Of a DNA stretch of 48,869 nt, positions 10,576 to 18,972 are shown in pieces. Made by a program: the position numbers and the translations under genes. The stretch is from an uncultured Prevotella sp. (lineage in GTDB: Bacteria; Bacteroidota; Bacteroidia; Bacteroidales; Bacteroidaceae). The notes under the pieces were generated by a model. That model made no database searches and was not told where the DNA came from. It worked only from the letters and a program-made list of their open reading frames with translations. The stretch covers positions 1-48,869 of the forward strand of contig OMXK01000025.1 of NCBI GenBank assembly GCA_900314995.1, given 5' to 3'. How positions within the stretch are numbered: the stretch's first letter is position 1; each line of letters opens with the position of its first letter.

Positions 10576-11547
10576 ATGCCAAGCCTGAAAGAAATTAAAG
10601 GCCGCATAGCCTCCGTCAACTCGACGCGAAAGATCACGTCGGCTATGAAGATGGTGGCCTCCAGCAAACTCCATCACGCACAGGTGGCTATTCAGAACAT
10701 GCTGCCTTACGAGACGATGCTGGAGCACATCCTCAAGTCGTTCCTTGCTGCTGAAGCCGAGGCTCATACCGTCTTCGATCAGCCCCGCCCTGTCAAAAAG
10801 GCTGCGCTTGTGGTTTTCACCTCTAACTCATCTCTCTGCGGTGGTTTCAACGCCAATGCCATCAAAATGATGATGCATGCCGTTGATGACTATGCCGAGC
10901 AGATCGGGCGTGAGAACGTGGAGATCTATCCCATTGGCCGAAAGGTCTATGAGAAGGCGAAGAAGCTGGGACTGAACGTGCGTGGAGATTTCTCTGCCTT
11001 GGCTGACAAGCCCAATGTCAATCAGTGTATTGAGATTGCGATGGAGCTGGGAGGTAAGTTCTATGATGGTGAGATTGATAAGGTCGAACTGATCTATCAT
11101 CACTTCAAGAGTGCAGGCTCTCAGGTGCTTACCCGCAAGACCTTCCTGCCCATCGATATCGAGTCGGAACTGAAAGCCGATCATGAGCGTGACTTGACGA
11201 GCGTCATTGCCACGAAGGAGTCAATGGAGTATCTCAAGCAACGCGGCGAGAGGCAGACAGATCGCTCCGAGGAAGTGGTGAAACCGCTGAACGATAACTT
11301 CATCGTGGAGCCGGATATGAACACCGTCCTTACGGAGCTCTTGCCCAAGTTTGCCCACCTGATGCTTTATACGGCTCTGCTGGACAGCAACGCTTCGGAA
11401 CATGCTGCTCGAATGGTAGCGATGCAGACGGCTACGGATAATGCCGACGAACTGCTTCGTCAGCTCAATCTGCAGTATAACAAGAGTCGTCAGCAGGCTA
11501 TTACGAGCGAACTGCTCGATATTGTCGGCGGTTCTGTCAATAATTAA
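10576..11547 (+). CDS. atpG: ATP synthase F1 subunit gamma
   Basis: A 323-residue central-shaft subunit. The N-terminal helix MPSLKEIKGRIASVNSTRKITSAMKMVAS and the C-terminal helix AMQTATDNADELLRQLNLQYNKSRQQAIT, the two ends that form the rotating coiled coil, are both typical. The loop SNSSLCGGFNANAIK also fits. At 323 residues it is longer than E. coli gamma (about 287), with an extra stretch before the C-terminal helix, as seen in other Bacteroidetes. It is the last gene of the operon and is followed at once by a terminator. Confidence 0.95.
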   Translation: MPSLKEIKGRIASVNSTRKITSAMKMVASSKLHHAQVAIQNMLPYETMLEHILKSFLAAEAEAHTVFDQPRPVKKAALVVFTSNSSLCGGFNANAIKMMMHAVDDYAEQIGRENVEIYPIGRKVYEKAKKLGLNVRGDFSALADKPNVNQCIEIAMELGGKFYDGEIDKVELIYHHFKSAGSQVLTRKTFLPIDIESELKADHERDLTSVIATKESMEYLKQRGERQTDRSEEVVKPLNDNFIVEPDMNTVLTELLPKFAHLMLYTALLDSNASEHAARMVAMQTATDNADELLRQLNLQYNKSRQQAITSELLDIVGGSVNN

Positions 11548-11550
11548 GGA

Positions 11551-11584
11551 GAAAGGCTTGCGTCGCATCGCAAGCCTTTCTTCA
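11551..11584 (+). terminator. Rho-independent terminator of the ATP synthase operon
   Basis: A perfect 12-bp stem GAAAGGCTTGCG (11551-11562) pairs with CGCAAGCCTTTC (11569-11580) across a 6-nt loop, starting 3 nt after the atpG stop. The following T-tract is weak, but the stem strength and position make it the operon end. Confidence 0.85.
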
Positions 11585-11606
11585 ATTCTAATCAACTATT
11601 CAAGAA

Positions 11607-12959
11607 ATGAAGAAATCAATCATTATGGCGTCATTACTGATGCTGACTATGAATGCCCTGGCTCTGACCCCATGGACAAAGGGCGGCTTTGAGACGGGAC
11701 AGTATCGTAACCTGTTCGTGGAGATGGGATACAAGCAAGCCGATGTCGACGCGAAGTTGAAGGAAGTGTTCAACGACGTGTTCCGTGGTCCCAACAAGGT
11801 GTATTTCGAGGTAGGCGACGACATGGGTTACATCTCCGATATCAAGAACAACGATGTGCGTACCGAGGGAATGTCGTATGGTTTGATGATTGCCGTACAG
11901 TTTGGCGAGAAGGATATCTTCGACCGTATCTGGCGTTGGAGCAAGACCTACATGCAGCACCAGTACGGGCAGCGTTCAGGCTACTTTGCATGGAGCTGTA
12001 AGACGGATGGCTCGCACAATGCCGAGGGTGCCGCCTCTGACGGTGAGCTCTATTTCATCACGGCCCTCATCTTCGCCTCAAACCGTTGGGGCAACGATAC
12101 GGGTATCAACTACCTGGCAGAAGCCCAGAATATCCTTGCCAGTATCCAGCCGCGTGCCATCAGGGACGAGATGTCACCGCGTCAGATGGGGGATGGACCT
12201 ATCGCCCCGCCGCGTAGCACCGTATCCTATCTCATCGACCCGAACACCAAGCTGATCACCTTTACCCCTGACGGCTTCGGACAGCGCTTCACCGATCCCA
12301 GCTATCATATTCCTGCCTTCTACGAGGTATGGGCCAAGTGGGCTGGCGACGGGGCTTCCGACTATTGGTATGAGTGTGCCCAGAAGAGCCGTGAGTATTT
12401 GCACAAGGCCACTCATCCCGTGACCGGTCTCAACGGCGATATGACGCAGTATGACGGAAGTGAGATGCAGATGCCCCGTTTCCCGGGAATGCCGGAACCC
12501 AAGGAGGGAGAAAAGCCCCGTCGCAACGGTGTGAACAACTTCCGCTACGACTCCTGGCGCGTACCGATGAATATCACCCTCGATTATGAGTGGAGTTGTG
12601 CCGATGCCGAGTGGCAGCAGCAATACGGTGAGAAGATCCAGAACTTCTTCTATTCGCAGGGTGTCGATACCTTCATGGATCAGTATCGTCCAGACGGTAC
12701 GCTGCCTGAAGAGGAGGAAATCCTGCCTGCTGGCGGTTTCCGCAAACTACGTCACAGCATCGGCCTCGTGGCTACGACGGCTGCTGCCTCGCTGTTGTGC
12801 TCACACGACAAGAGCAAGGAGTTTGTCGATGCCCTTTGGAATGCCAAGCACGAACCCTTTGAGGATGGCTATTTCGACGCTTACTACGATGGGTTGCTGC
12901 GCCTGTTTGCCTTCATGCATCTCAGCGGCAACTACCGCGTCATCCCGCCACAGCAGTAA
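11607..12959 (+). CDS. Glycoside hydrolase family 8, probable reducing-end xylose-releasing exo-oligoxylanase
   Basis: A 450-residue exported enzyme with signal peptide MKKSIIMASLLMLTMNALAL. The (alpha/alpha)6 GH8 fold is indicated by DVRTEGMSYGLMIAVQ (candidate acid Glu87), GYFAWSCKTDG, EGAASDGELYF (Asp145) and NNFRYDSWRVPMN (Asp315, candidate base), ending HSIGLVATTAAASLL. Within GH8 the pattern best matches exo-oligoxylanases that release xylose from the reducing end of short xylans, although endoxylanase or other activity is possible. No SusCD pair is nearby. It lies between the atp terminator and a terminator hairpin within the 3' end of prmA, so it is probably monocistronic. Confidence 0.87.
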   Translation: MKKSIIMASLLMLTMNALALTPWTKGGFETGQYRNLFVEMGYKQADVDAKLKEVFNDVFRGPNKVYFEVGDDMGYISDIKNNDVRTEGMSYGLMIAVQFGEKDIFDRIWRWSKTYMQHQYGQRSGYFAWSCKTDGSHNAEGAASDGELYFITALIFASNRWGNDTGINYLAEAQNILASIQPRAIRDEMSPRQMGDGPIAPPRSTVSYLIDPNTKLITFTPDGFGQRFTDPSYHIPAFYEVWAKWAGDGASDYWYECAQKSREYLHKATHPVTGLNGDMTQYDGSEMQMPRFPGMPEPKEGEKPRRNGVNNFRYDSWRVPMNITLDYEWSCADAEWQQQYGEKIQNFFYSQGVDTFMDQYRPDGTLPEEEEILPAGGFRKLRHSIGLVATTAAASLLCSHDKSKEFVDALWNAKHEPFEDGYFDAYYDGLLRLFAFMHLSGNYRVIPPQQ

Positions 12960-12968
12960 GCTGCCTTA

Positions 12969-13826
12969 TCACTTAGAGAAGACCAGACAAGACCAGTCGT
13001 GGTCTTCTTTTTTTGTCTGAAGTCTGAGTCCCAAGTCTTCCGCTTTCCCGATGAGCTGCGCGTTATCCGCCGTGTAGAATCCGCTTAGGATCAGGTGGGC
13101 GCCTGCAGCCATCTTTGTGCAGAACTGCGGCATATCCGCCAGGAGGATATTGCGGTTGATGTTGGCCAGTACCAAATCAAACTGTCCATCTACCTGATTC
13201 AATACCGTCGCATCGCCCAGCAATGATTCGAAATGCGCATCCACACCGTTGATGACGGCATTATGGCGGGCATTGTCTACACTCCATTCATCGATGTCAT
13301 AGCCTACGGCCTTTGTAGCGCCGGCCTTGAGGGCGCAGATGGACAGGATGCCAGTACCCGTGCCGCAGTCGAGTACGGCAGGCTTCGTCGATGTGGCATC
13401 GGCTAGTTCCAGAATCGTTTCGCAGATCATGCGTGTGGTCTCGTGGGTGCCTGTCCCGAAGGCCATGTGGGCATCGATCTCGATGGCGATGGGATATGCC
13501 GTCTCTGGCAGATGGCGCCCGTCGTGAATGGCCAGTCTGTCGGCAACGACGATGGGCTCAAAACCTTCCTGTTCCCATTGTTCGTTCCAGTCGCGGTCTT
13601 CTGCAGGGCGCACATCACAGGTGATGGTCGTACCTTCAAAGGGGAAATCCTGGATTACCGCGTCGAGGGCACTCATGTTGAACAGTTCCTGCTGAACGTA
13701 GCCCAGCAAGCCTGTTTCCGTCTCTTCAAAGGTCTCAAATCCTGCCTCGCCTGCCAATGCTGCCAACAAGTCGCTGGCATCGGCGGAGTAGGGGGAAATC
13801 GTGAATTCTACTTCGAAATATTTCAT
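12969..13826 (-). CDS. prmA: Ribosomal protein L11 methyltransferase
   Basis: A 285-residue SAM-dependent methyltransferase that modifies ribosomal protein L11. The SAM-binding motif VLDCGTGTGILSICALKAGA, the PrmA-type preceding motif AHMAFGTGTHETTRM, and the catalytic-loop LVLANINRNILL are all visible. The N-terminal ferredoxin-like domain that binds L11 spans about residues 1-90. Transcription runs leftward from a promoter at about 13850 and converges on the GH8 gene. Only 9 nt separate the two stop codons, and the GH8 terminator hairpin sits inside the last codons of prmA. Confidence 0.94.
   Translation of the reverse strand: MKYFEVEFTISPYSADASDLLAALAGEAGFETFEETETGLLGYVQQELFNMSALDAVIQDFPFEGTTITCDVRPAEDRDWNEQWEQEGFEPIVVADRLAIHDGRHLPETAYPIAIEIDAHMAFGTGTHETTRMICETILELADATSTKPAVLDCGTGTGILSICALKAGATKAVGYDIDEWSVDNARHNAVINGVDAHFESLLGDATVLNQVDGQFDLVLANINRNILLADMPQFCTKMAAGAHLILSGFYTADNAQLIGKAEDLGLRLQTKKEDHDWSCLVFSK
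12989..13015 (+). terminator. Terminator of the GH8 gene, inside the 3' end of prmA
   Basis: AAGACCA (12989-12995), loop GTCG, TGGTCTT (13000-13006), then a run of seven T from 13008. An alternative longer pairing uses GAAGACCA at 12979-12986. It is oriented to end rightward transcription from the GH8 gene and overlaps codons of the convergent prmA gene. Confidence 0.75.
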
Positions 13827-13846
13827 AATGGTGTTAATTTTTGAGG

Positions 13847-13854
13847 CAAAATTA
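13847..13854 (-). promoter_or_regulatory. -7 promoter box of prmA
   Basis: On the minus strand 13854-13847 reads TAATTTTG, the Bacteroidetes -7 consensus, about 20 nt upstream of the prmA start. A clear -33 box is not seen. Confidence 0.55.
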
Positions 13855-13896
13855 CAAAAAATAGGGAAAATCCTACCATAAGTTAGGGTTTTTCCT

Positions 13897-13927
13897 TAAT
13901 TTTGCACTTAAATTGTTTGTATTTTTG
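13897..13927 (+). promoter_or_regulatory. Two overlapping -7 boxes ahead of the Tyr/Trp-repeat protein gene
   Basis: TAATTTTG at 13897-13904 and TATTTTTG at 13920-13927 both fit the -7 consensus, 23 bp apart. The second lies 30 nt before the ATG at 13957. Together with the leftward prmA box this makes the region divergent. Which of the two is used cannot be decided from sequence. Confidence 0.55.
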
Positions 13928-13956
13928 CAACGTGAAATATTAAAACTTGAATAAAG

Positions 13957-14856
13957 ATGAAAAAACTGTTACTGATTTCCATGCTCATCGGAGCTATGCC
14001 GCTGGCACTGATGGCTCAGGATGACGACCTCTACTTCGTTCCTAAAAAGAAGAAGATGATAGAGGAAACAACAGAGCGATATGCTGCGCAAAAGAGCGAT
14101 GCCGTCAATAACGACGTGATTGATTTCACCCCCGAGCAGGGCGTCTATCCCGATTCGCTCGAGGAGGATTTCAAGATCACCAAGCGCATGAGCCGTTTCG
14201 ATGATTACGTGCTGGCCGACAGCGCAGCCTTCTGGGCAGGCTATGAGGCAGGACGTGACTCATGGGGCTGGCATTCGCCTTTCTACTATAGCCGCTTTGG
14301 CTGGTACGATCCTTGGTATGATCCTTGGTATGATCCCTGGTATAATCCCTATTACTACACTAGATGGCGCTACGGTTGGTATGATCCTTGGTACTATGGC
14401 TATGCTGGATGGGGTTGGAGCTGGCCTTACTACCATCGTTATTATCCTACGTATGTGGTTGTAGGCGGTGGTCCGCGCCATTCTCACATCGGTACAGGCA
14501 CCATTCGCCGTGATGGTACCACCGGCAGTCATTACTATGGCGGCTATCGTGGTGCTGTGGCAGGCAACAGCAGTCGCATGAGCAGTCTGCGTCATCGCGC
14601 AGAGTCGTTGGGCGGTTCTCGTCGCACCAGTGGCAATACGGTTCGTAGCGGCAGCGGTAACTTCAGCGGCTATCGTGGCGGCAACTCTGGAGGCAGCTAT
14701 AACAACTCGCGTAGCACCGGTAGCTTCAGCGGTTCTCGCAGCTCTGGCAGCTTCGGTAGTGGCAGTAGCACGCGCAGCAGCGGTGGCAGCTTCGGCGGTG
14801 GTGGCTCTCGCGGTGGCGGTGGCGGAGGTGGTGTCCGCATGGGTGGACGTCGATAA
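13957..14856 (+). CDS. Exported low-complexity protein with WYDPWYDP repeats and a Gly/Ser-rich tail
   Basis: A 299-residue protein with signal peptide MKKLLLISMLIGAMPLALMAQ. Residues 22-90 are charged and ordinary. Residues about 110-170 are extraordinarily rich in Trp, Tyr, Asp and Pro with the repeat WYDPWYDPWYDPWYNP. The C-terminal 110 residues are Gly/Ser/Arg-rich, ending in GGGSRGGGGGGGVRMGGRR. No enzyme domain is recognisable. A surface-exposed, adhesive or envelope-associated role is a guess. The tandem codons (GGTATGATCCTT) suggest expansion by slippage. It is followed 44 nt later by an outer-membrane porin gene. Confidence 0.8.
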   Translation: MKKLLLISMLIGAMPLALMAQDDDLYFVPKKKKMIEETTERYAAQKSDAVNNDVIDFTPEQGVYPDSLEEDFKITKRMSRFDDYVLADSAAFWAGYEAGRDSWGWHSPFYYSRFGWYDPWYDPWYDPWYNPYYYTRWRYGWYDPWYYGYAGWGWSWPYYHRYYPTYVVVGGGPRHSHIGTGTIRRDGTTGSHYYGGYRGAVAGNSSRMSSLRHRAESLGGSRRTSGNTVRSGSGNFSGYRGGNSGGSYNNSRSTGSFSGSRSSGSFGSGSSTRSSGGSFGGGGSRGGGGGGGVRMGGRR

Positions 14857-14900
14857 CGCCAAACATTGACATATTTGTAATCCATTAAATATTGACCATT

Positions 14901-16466
14901 ATGAAGAAAATCTATTTAGCAGCCTTCGCGCTGATGGGTGCTCTGTCAGCAGCTGCACAGGATACATACGAGAGTGGCCGCCTTTTGGGCAGCGATCTCA
15001 ACGGAACAGCCCGCTATGTGGGTATGGGTGGTGCGATGGATGCCCTTGGCGCCGATATCTCCACCATCTCTTCGAACCCTGCAGGTATCGGCTTTTTCCG
15101 TCACTCTAACATCAGTCTGAGCATGGGTGTCGTGTCTCAGCAGGATGCCAAGAAGTTCGACGATCTGAGCAAAACGAATGTCAGCTTCGATCAGGCTGGT
15201 TTTGTGTATTCCGCCCGTATCAGTAGCGGTTCGTTTATCAACGTGGCCTTCAACTACCACAAGAGCCGCAACTTCGACCAGATTCTATCGGCTGCCAATT
15301 CGCTCAGGGGTGCTTCCCAGAATGGACTGACCTATGACAAGGCAGACAGAGGTATCTACAATTTTGATTTCAATAAGCAGGGAGAGATCATCGGCTATGA
15401 GGGTAAGGATCGTTCTTGGTCGTACAGCGAGGCTGATTATATGAACGCCAACGCGCTGATGCTCGATCCCGACGATGCCTCCATCTATGCTATTGATGCC
15501 GATAAATACACCTTCGATCGCGCCCATCGCGGCTGGATTGCCAACTATGACTTCAACGTGAGTGGTAATGTGAACGACCGATTCTACTGGGGTCTTACCG
15601 TTGGTGTGAAGGATGCCAATTATCGCGGTTATAGCGAGTATGGTGAAAGTCTGGTCGACAAGAATGGCTCCTGTGGCTCTGTCGTGGTTGGCGACAGTCG
15701 GAAGATTCGAGGTACAGGTCTCGATCTCACCGCAGGTATCATCGTGCGTCCTATCGAGGAGTCGCCCTTCCGCTTCGGCTTGTCTATCAAGACACCTACC
15801 TGGTATGATCTCACATCTAGCAACAGTACTTTGATGGAGAATTATTCCGACTATGGTGCCTGGGATGAAGGCAAGAGCAATGAGTCCTACGACTTCAAGT
15901 ACTATACCCCTTGGGAGTTTGGCGTGAGCCTTGGTCATACCATCGGCAATCAGGTGGCTCTCGGTGCCGGTTACATGTTTTCCGACTACAGCGCCTCTAA
16001 AAACCGCGTGAACAAGGGTGACCGCTACTGGTACGACGATTATGGCTATTCGCCTTCTTATACCGACGAGCCGATGGAGCGCAACACCGAGCGTTCGCTG
16101 GAAGGTGTGCATACCCTCAAGGCTGGTATCGAGGTGAAACCTGTACCCGAATTTGGTGTGCGTTTGGGTTACAACTACGTATCAGCCGCCTACGATAAGA
16201 ACGGTGTACGTGATATGACCCTCGATTCGCCGGGCGTGTCCTATGCCTCCACCACCGACTATGTGAACTGGGGCGACACCCATCGCGTCACCTGTGGTCT
16301 GGGCTTTAAGACTGGTGGATTCAACGTCGATCTGGCCTATCAGTACAGCACCACGAAGGGCGATTTCTATCCCTTCCAGCCCTATGCAGGTTCCGGCAGC
16401 GTAGGTGTCAGCGAAGTCAAGAACAACCGTCATCAAGTGTTGCTCACGCTGGGTTATACATTCTGA
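14901..16466 (+). CDS. Outer-membrane transport protein, OmpP1/FadL/TodX-like
   Basis: A 521-residue beta-barrel precursor with signal peptide MKKIYLAAFALMGALSAAAQ. The region after cleavage, with GTARYVGMGGAMDALGADISTISSNPAGIGFFR, is the hallmark of the FadL/OmpP1 family as annotated in Bacteroidetes, followed by alternating amphipathic strands. The C-terminal residues end HQVLLTLGYTF, with the terminal Phe typical of outer-membrane proteins. It probably allows passage of hydrophobic compounds, though the substrate is unknown. ATG at 14901 (with the signal peptide) is chosen over a TTG at 14892. It is followed by a terminator at 16500. Confidence 0.87.
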   Translation: MKKIYLAAFALMGALSAAAQDTYESGRLLGSDLNGTARYVGMGGAMDALGADISTISSNPAGIGFFRHSNISLSMGVVSQQDAKKFDDLSKTNVSFDQAGFVYSARISSGSFINVAFNYHKSRNFDQILSAANSLRGASQNGLTYDKADRGIYNFDFNKQGEIIGYEGKDRSWSYSEADYMNANALMLDPDDASIYAIDADKYTFDRAHRGWIANYDFNVSGNVNDRFYWGLTVGVKDANYRGYSEYGESLVDKNGSCGSVVVGDSRKIRGTGLDLTAGIIVRPIEESPFRFGLSIKTPTWYDLTSSNSTLMENYSDYGAWDEGKSNESYDFKYYTPWEFGVSLGHTIGNQVALGAGYMFSDYSASKNRVNKGDRYWYDDYGYSPSYTDEPMERNTERSLEGVHTLKAGIEVKPVPEFGVRLGYNYVSAAYDKNGVRDMTLDSPGVSYASTTDYVNWGDTHRVTCGLGFKTGGFNVDLAYQYSTTKGDFYPFQPYAGSGSVGVSEVKNNRHQVLLTLGYTF

Positions 16467-16499
16467 CGATTGGCAAATCAGAATAAAAACTGAATATCC

Positions 16500-16533
16500 A
16501 TGCGGCTTTATACAAATAAGGCCGCATTTTTTT
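16500..16533 (+). terminator. Rho-independent terminator after the FadL-like gene
   Basis: ATGCGGC (16500-16506) pairs with GCCGCAT (16521-16527). The stem extends through TTTAT/ATAAG with one G-T pair and is followed by seven T. Its T-run overlaps the -33 box of the iorA promoter, so one gene's end and the next gene's promoter abut. Confidence 0.85.
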
Positions 16534-16562
16534 GTTTATTCGCCTAAAAAGTAGTAACTTTG
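16531..16562 (+). promoter_or_regulatory. Promoter of iorA
   Basis: TTTG at 16531-16534 and TAACTTTG at 16555-16562 with an exact 20-bp spacer form a near-ideal Bacteroidetes promoter, 65 bp ahead of the iorA ATG. The leader between contains the short repeated word AGTCAAAT just before the start codon. Confidence 0.8.
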
Positions 16563-16627
16563 CGGGCAATTTAATAATCAAATCGTCAATCGGAAATAGT
16601 TAAATTGTAAAATAGTCAAATAGTCAA

Positions 16628-18232
16628 ATGAAAAAGCTTTTATTAGGAGACGAGGCGATTGCCCAGGGTGCACTCGATGCAGGACTGAGTGGCGTCTATG
16701 CCTATCCAGGCACTCCTTCAACGGAGATTACGGAGTATATCCAGGACTCTAAGCTCGCCAAGGAGCGCGGTGTGCACAGCCGCTGGTCGACCAACGAAAA
16801 GACGGCTATGGAGGCTGCTCTCGGTATGTCGTATATGGGTAAGCGTGCACTTGTTTGTATGAAACATGTTGGTCTGAACGTCTGTGCCGATCCCTTTGTG
16901 AATTCAGCCATGACCGGTACCAACGGCGGACTGATCGTGCTCGTGGCCGATGACCCCTCGATGCACTCGTCGCAGGATGAGCAGGACTCCCGTTTCTACG
17001 GTAAGTTTGCCATGATTCCCACACTCGAGCCCAGTTCACAGCAGGAGGCCTATGACATGATGGCCTTCGCCTACGAGCTCTCTGAGAAGATGCACCTGCC
17101 CGTGCTGATGCGCGTCACCACCCGTATGGCCCACAGCCGTGCCGTCGTTGAGGTCGTTGACGAGCCGCGTCCGCAGAACGAATTGAACTACGATGCCCAG
17201 GCCTCTAACTGGGTGCTGCTGCCTGCTTTTGCCCGCAAGCGTAATGTCGTGGTTACTGGTCAGCAGCCCGTGCTCGAACAGATGGCCGTCGAGAGCCAGT
17301 ACAACAAGTATATCGATGCCCCCGACCATCAGCTGGGTATCATCGCCAGCGGTATTGCCTACAACTATCTGATGGAGTGCTATCCCGACGGTTGTCCTTA
17401 CCCCGTGCTGAAGATCTCGCAGTATCCCATTCCGAAGCAGCTTATCCGCCGCATGACCGATGATTGCGAGTATGTGCTGATTGCTGAGGAGGGTCAGCCC
17501 TTCATCGAGGATCAGGTGCGTGGCGTCATGCCGGGCAATGCTGTCATCAAGGGTCGTCTCACGGGCGAACTGCCACGTACGGGTGAACTCAATCCTGACT
17601 GTCTGAAGAAGGCCCTTGGCATCGAAAGTAGCGAGAACTATGCTCCCTGCGAGGATGTCACACCGCGTCCGCCTGCACTCTGTCAGGGCTGCGGTCACCG
17701 CGATGTCTATACCGCCCTCAACGAGGTGCTGAAAGAATATCCCAATGCCCGTGTGTTCGGTGATATCGGTTGTTATACGCTTGGTTTCCTGCCACCGTAT
17801 AAGGCCATCCACTCTTGTGTCGACATGGGTGCCTCGATCACGATGGCCAAGGGTGCCTCTGATGCCGGCCAGTGGCCCGCAGTAGCCATCATCGGCGACT
17901 CTACCTTCACCCACTCGGGTATGACGGGTCTGCTCGATGCCATCAACGAGAATGCCGACATCACCGTGATCATCTCCGACAACCTGACCACTGCCATGAC
18001 AGGTGGACAGGATTCTGCCGGCACCAATAAGTTCGAGGCTATCTGTAAGGGTCTGGGTCTCTCCGAGAATCATCTGAAGGTGGTGAACCCCATCCCCAAG
18101 AACATGCCCGAGATCACACAGGCCATCCGCGAAGAGATCAACTATCACGGAGTGAGTGTCATCATCCCGCGTCGTGAATGTATGCAGACGCTCCAGCGCC
18201 ACCTCAAGCAGAAGAAGGCCGCACAGAAGTAA
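16628..18232 (+). CDS. iorA: Indolepyruvate:ferredoxin oxidoreductase alpha subunit, lacking the ferredoxin domain
   Basis: A 534-residue thiamine-diphosphate enzyme subunit that oxidatively decarboxylates aromatic 2-oxo acids to acyl-CoA, passing electrons to ferredoxin. The N-terminal pyrimidine-binding half has VYAYPGTPSTEIT and FVNSAMTGTNGGLIVLVADDPSMHSSQDEQDSR. The C-terminal half has LCQGCGHRDVY, GDIGCYTLG and the ThDP/Mg motif GDSTFTHSG...NADITVIISDN. Archaeal IorA carries two C-terminal 4Fe-4S clusters; this protein stops shortly after RRECMQTLQRH with no CxxCxxC motif. The electron acceptor must therefore be bound differently. It pairs with iorB downstream. Confidence 0.92.
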   Translation: MKKLLLGDEAIAQGALDAGLSGVYAYPGTPSTEITEYIQDSKLAKERGVHSRWSTNEKTAMEAALGMSYMGKRALVCMKHVGLNVCADPFVNSAMTGTNGGLIVLVADDPSMHSSQDEQDSRFYGKFAMIPTLEPSSQQEAYDMMAFAYELSEKMHLPVLMRVTTRMAHSRAVVEVVDEPRPQNELNYDAQASNWVLLPAFARKRNVVVTGQQPVLEQMAVESQYNKYIDAPDHQLGIIASGIAYNYLMECYPDGCPYPVLKISQYPIPKQLIRRMTDDCEYVLIAEEGQPFIEDQVRGVMPGNAVIKGRLTGELPRTGELNPDCLKKALGIESSENYAPCEDVTPRPPALCQGCGHRDVYTALNEVLKEYPNARVFGDIGCYTLGFLPPYKAIHSCVDMGASITMAKGASDAGQWPAVAIIGDSTFTHSGMTGLLDAINENADITVIISDNLTTAMTGGQDSAGTNKFEAICKGLGLSENHLKVVNPIPKNMPEITQAIREEINYHGVSVIIPRRECMQTLQRHLKQKKAAQK

Positions 18233-18238
18233 TAATTT

Positions 18239-18254
18239 GGCACGGATTTCACGG
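18239..18254 (+). repeat. Copy 1 of a 16-bp intergenic repeat (GGCACGGATTTCACGG)
   Basis: GGCACGGATTTCACGG lies in the 41-nt gap between iorA and iorB. Two related copies, one inverted, flank the sequence after iorB (18853-18868 and 18942-18957). Confidence 0.75.
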
Positions 18255-18273
18255 TCTAAATAAACAGAACAGT

Positions 18274-18846
18274 ATGAAAACAGATATTATACTTTGCGGC
18301 GTAGGAGGACAGGGTATCCTCTCTATCGCCACCATCATCGGCGAGGCAGCCATGAAGGAGAACCTCTATATCAAGCAGGCCGAGGTACACGGCATGTCGC
18401 AGCGTGGCGGCGATGTACAGTCTAACCTGCGCATCTCTAGCAACCCCATCGCCAGCGATCTCATCCCCCTGGGCGGTGCCGACGTCATCATCTCGATGGA
18501 ACCCATGGAGGCGCTGCGCTACCTGCCGTTCCTCTCAAAGGACGGTTGGATCATCACTTCGAGCGCACCTTTCGTCAATATTCCTAACTATCCTGATATC
18601 GAGAAGATAAAGAGCGACTTAGACAGTATCAAGAACGTCATCGTGCTCGACATCGAACAGGCAGCGAAGGATAATGGCGTACCCCGCTCGGCCAACGTCA
18701 TCCTGCTGGGTGCTGCCCAGAAAGCACTGGGTATCGAGTACGATAAACTCGAGGATGCCATCCGCCGTGTTTTCGGCCGTAAGGGTGAAGCCATCGTCGA
18801 GGCAAACATCAAGGCGCTGGCCATCGGCCGTGAGGCTCAGAAATGA
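18274..18846 (+). CDS. iorB: Indolepyruvate oxidoreductase beta subunit
   Basis: A 190-residue gamma-type subunit of the 2-oxoacid:acceptor oxidoreductases. The N-terminal DIILCGVGGQGILSIATIIGEAA and VHGMSQRGGDVQSNLR are diagnostic for IorB, and SANVILLGAAQKALGI follows later. It forms the heteromer with IorA. The ATG at 18274 (MKTDIIL) is the correct start. Upstream in-frame codons would run into the end of iorA and the repeat. Transcription probably continues from iorA across a 41-nt gap that carries a repeat copy. Confidence 0.92.
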   Translation: MKTDIILCGVGGQGILSIATIIGEAAMKENLYIKQAEVHGMSQRGGDVQSNLRISSNPIASDLIPLGGADVIISMEPMEALRYLPFLSKDGWIITSSAPFVNIPNYPDIEKIKSDLDSIKNVIVLDIEQAAKDNGVPRSANVILLGAAQKALGIEYDKLEDAIRRVFGRKGEAIVEANIKALAIGREAQK

Positions 18847-18852
18847 TTAATT

Positions 18853-18957
18853 GGCACGGATTCCACGGCTTTCTTCGAGAGTCACGGCTAAAAATTGAAA
18901 GCCGTTTCCGCTCGGCTATGTAGTTTGGCTCGTCCAAGAATCCGTGAAATCCGTGCC
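18853..18957. repeat. 105-bp inverted-repeat element between iorB and the aminotransferase gene
   Basis: GGCACGGATTCCACGG (18853-18868) and CCGTGAAATCCGTGCC (18942-18957) are inverted copies with one mismatch and bound a 105-bp segment. A direct copy of the left arm (one base different) lies before iorB at 18239. The interior has GGCT/AGCC words that could extend the fold. It starts 7 nt after the iorB stop and ends 15 nt before the next ATG. It carries no ORF and looks like a small dispersed repeat or MITE-like element. Confidence 0.7.
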
Positions 18958-18972
18958 TAAAATAACAATTCA

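Noticed and set aside
14260-14862. Minus-strand open frame rich in Ala and Thr
   Set aside because: It mirrors the Gly/Ser and Tyr/Trp repeats of the plus-strand exported protein and has no initiation signals.
17036-18202. 388-codon minus-strand frame opposite iorA
   Set aside because: Antisense shadow with no recognisable domain and no promoter.
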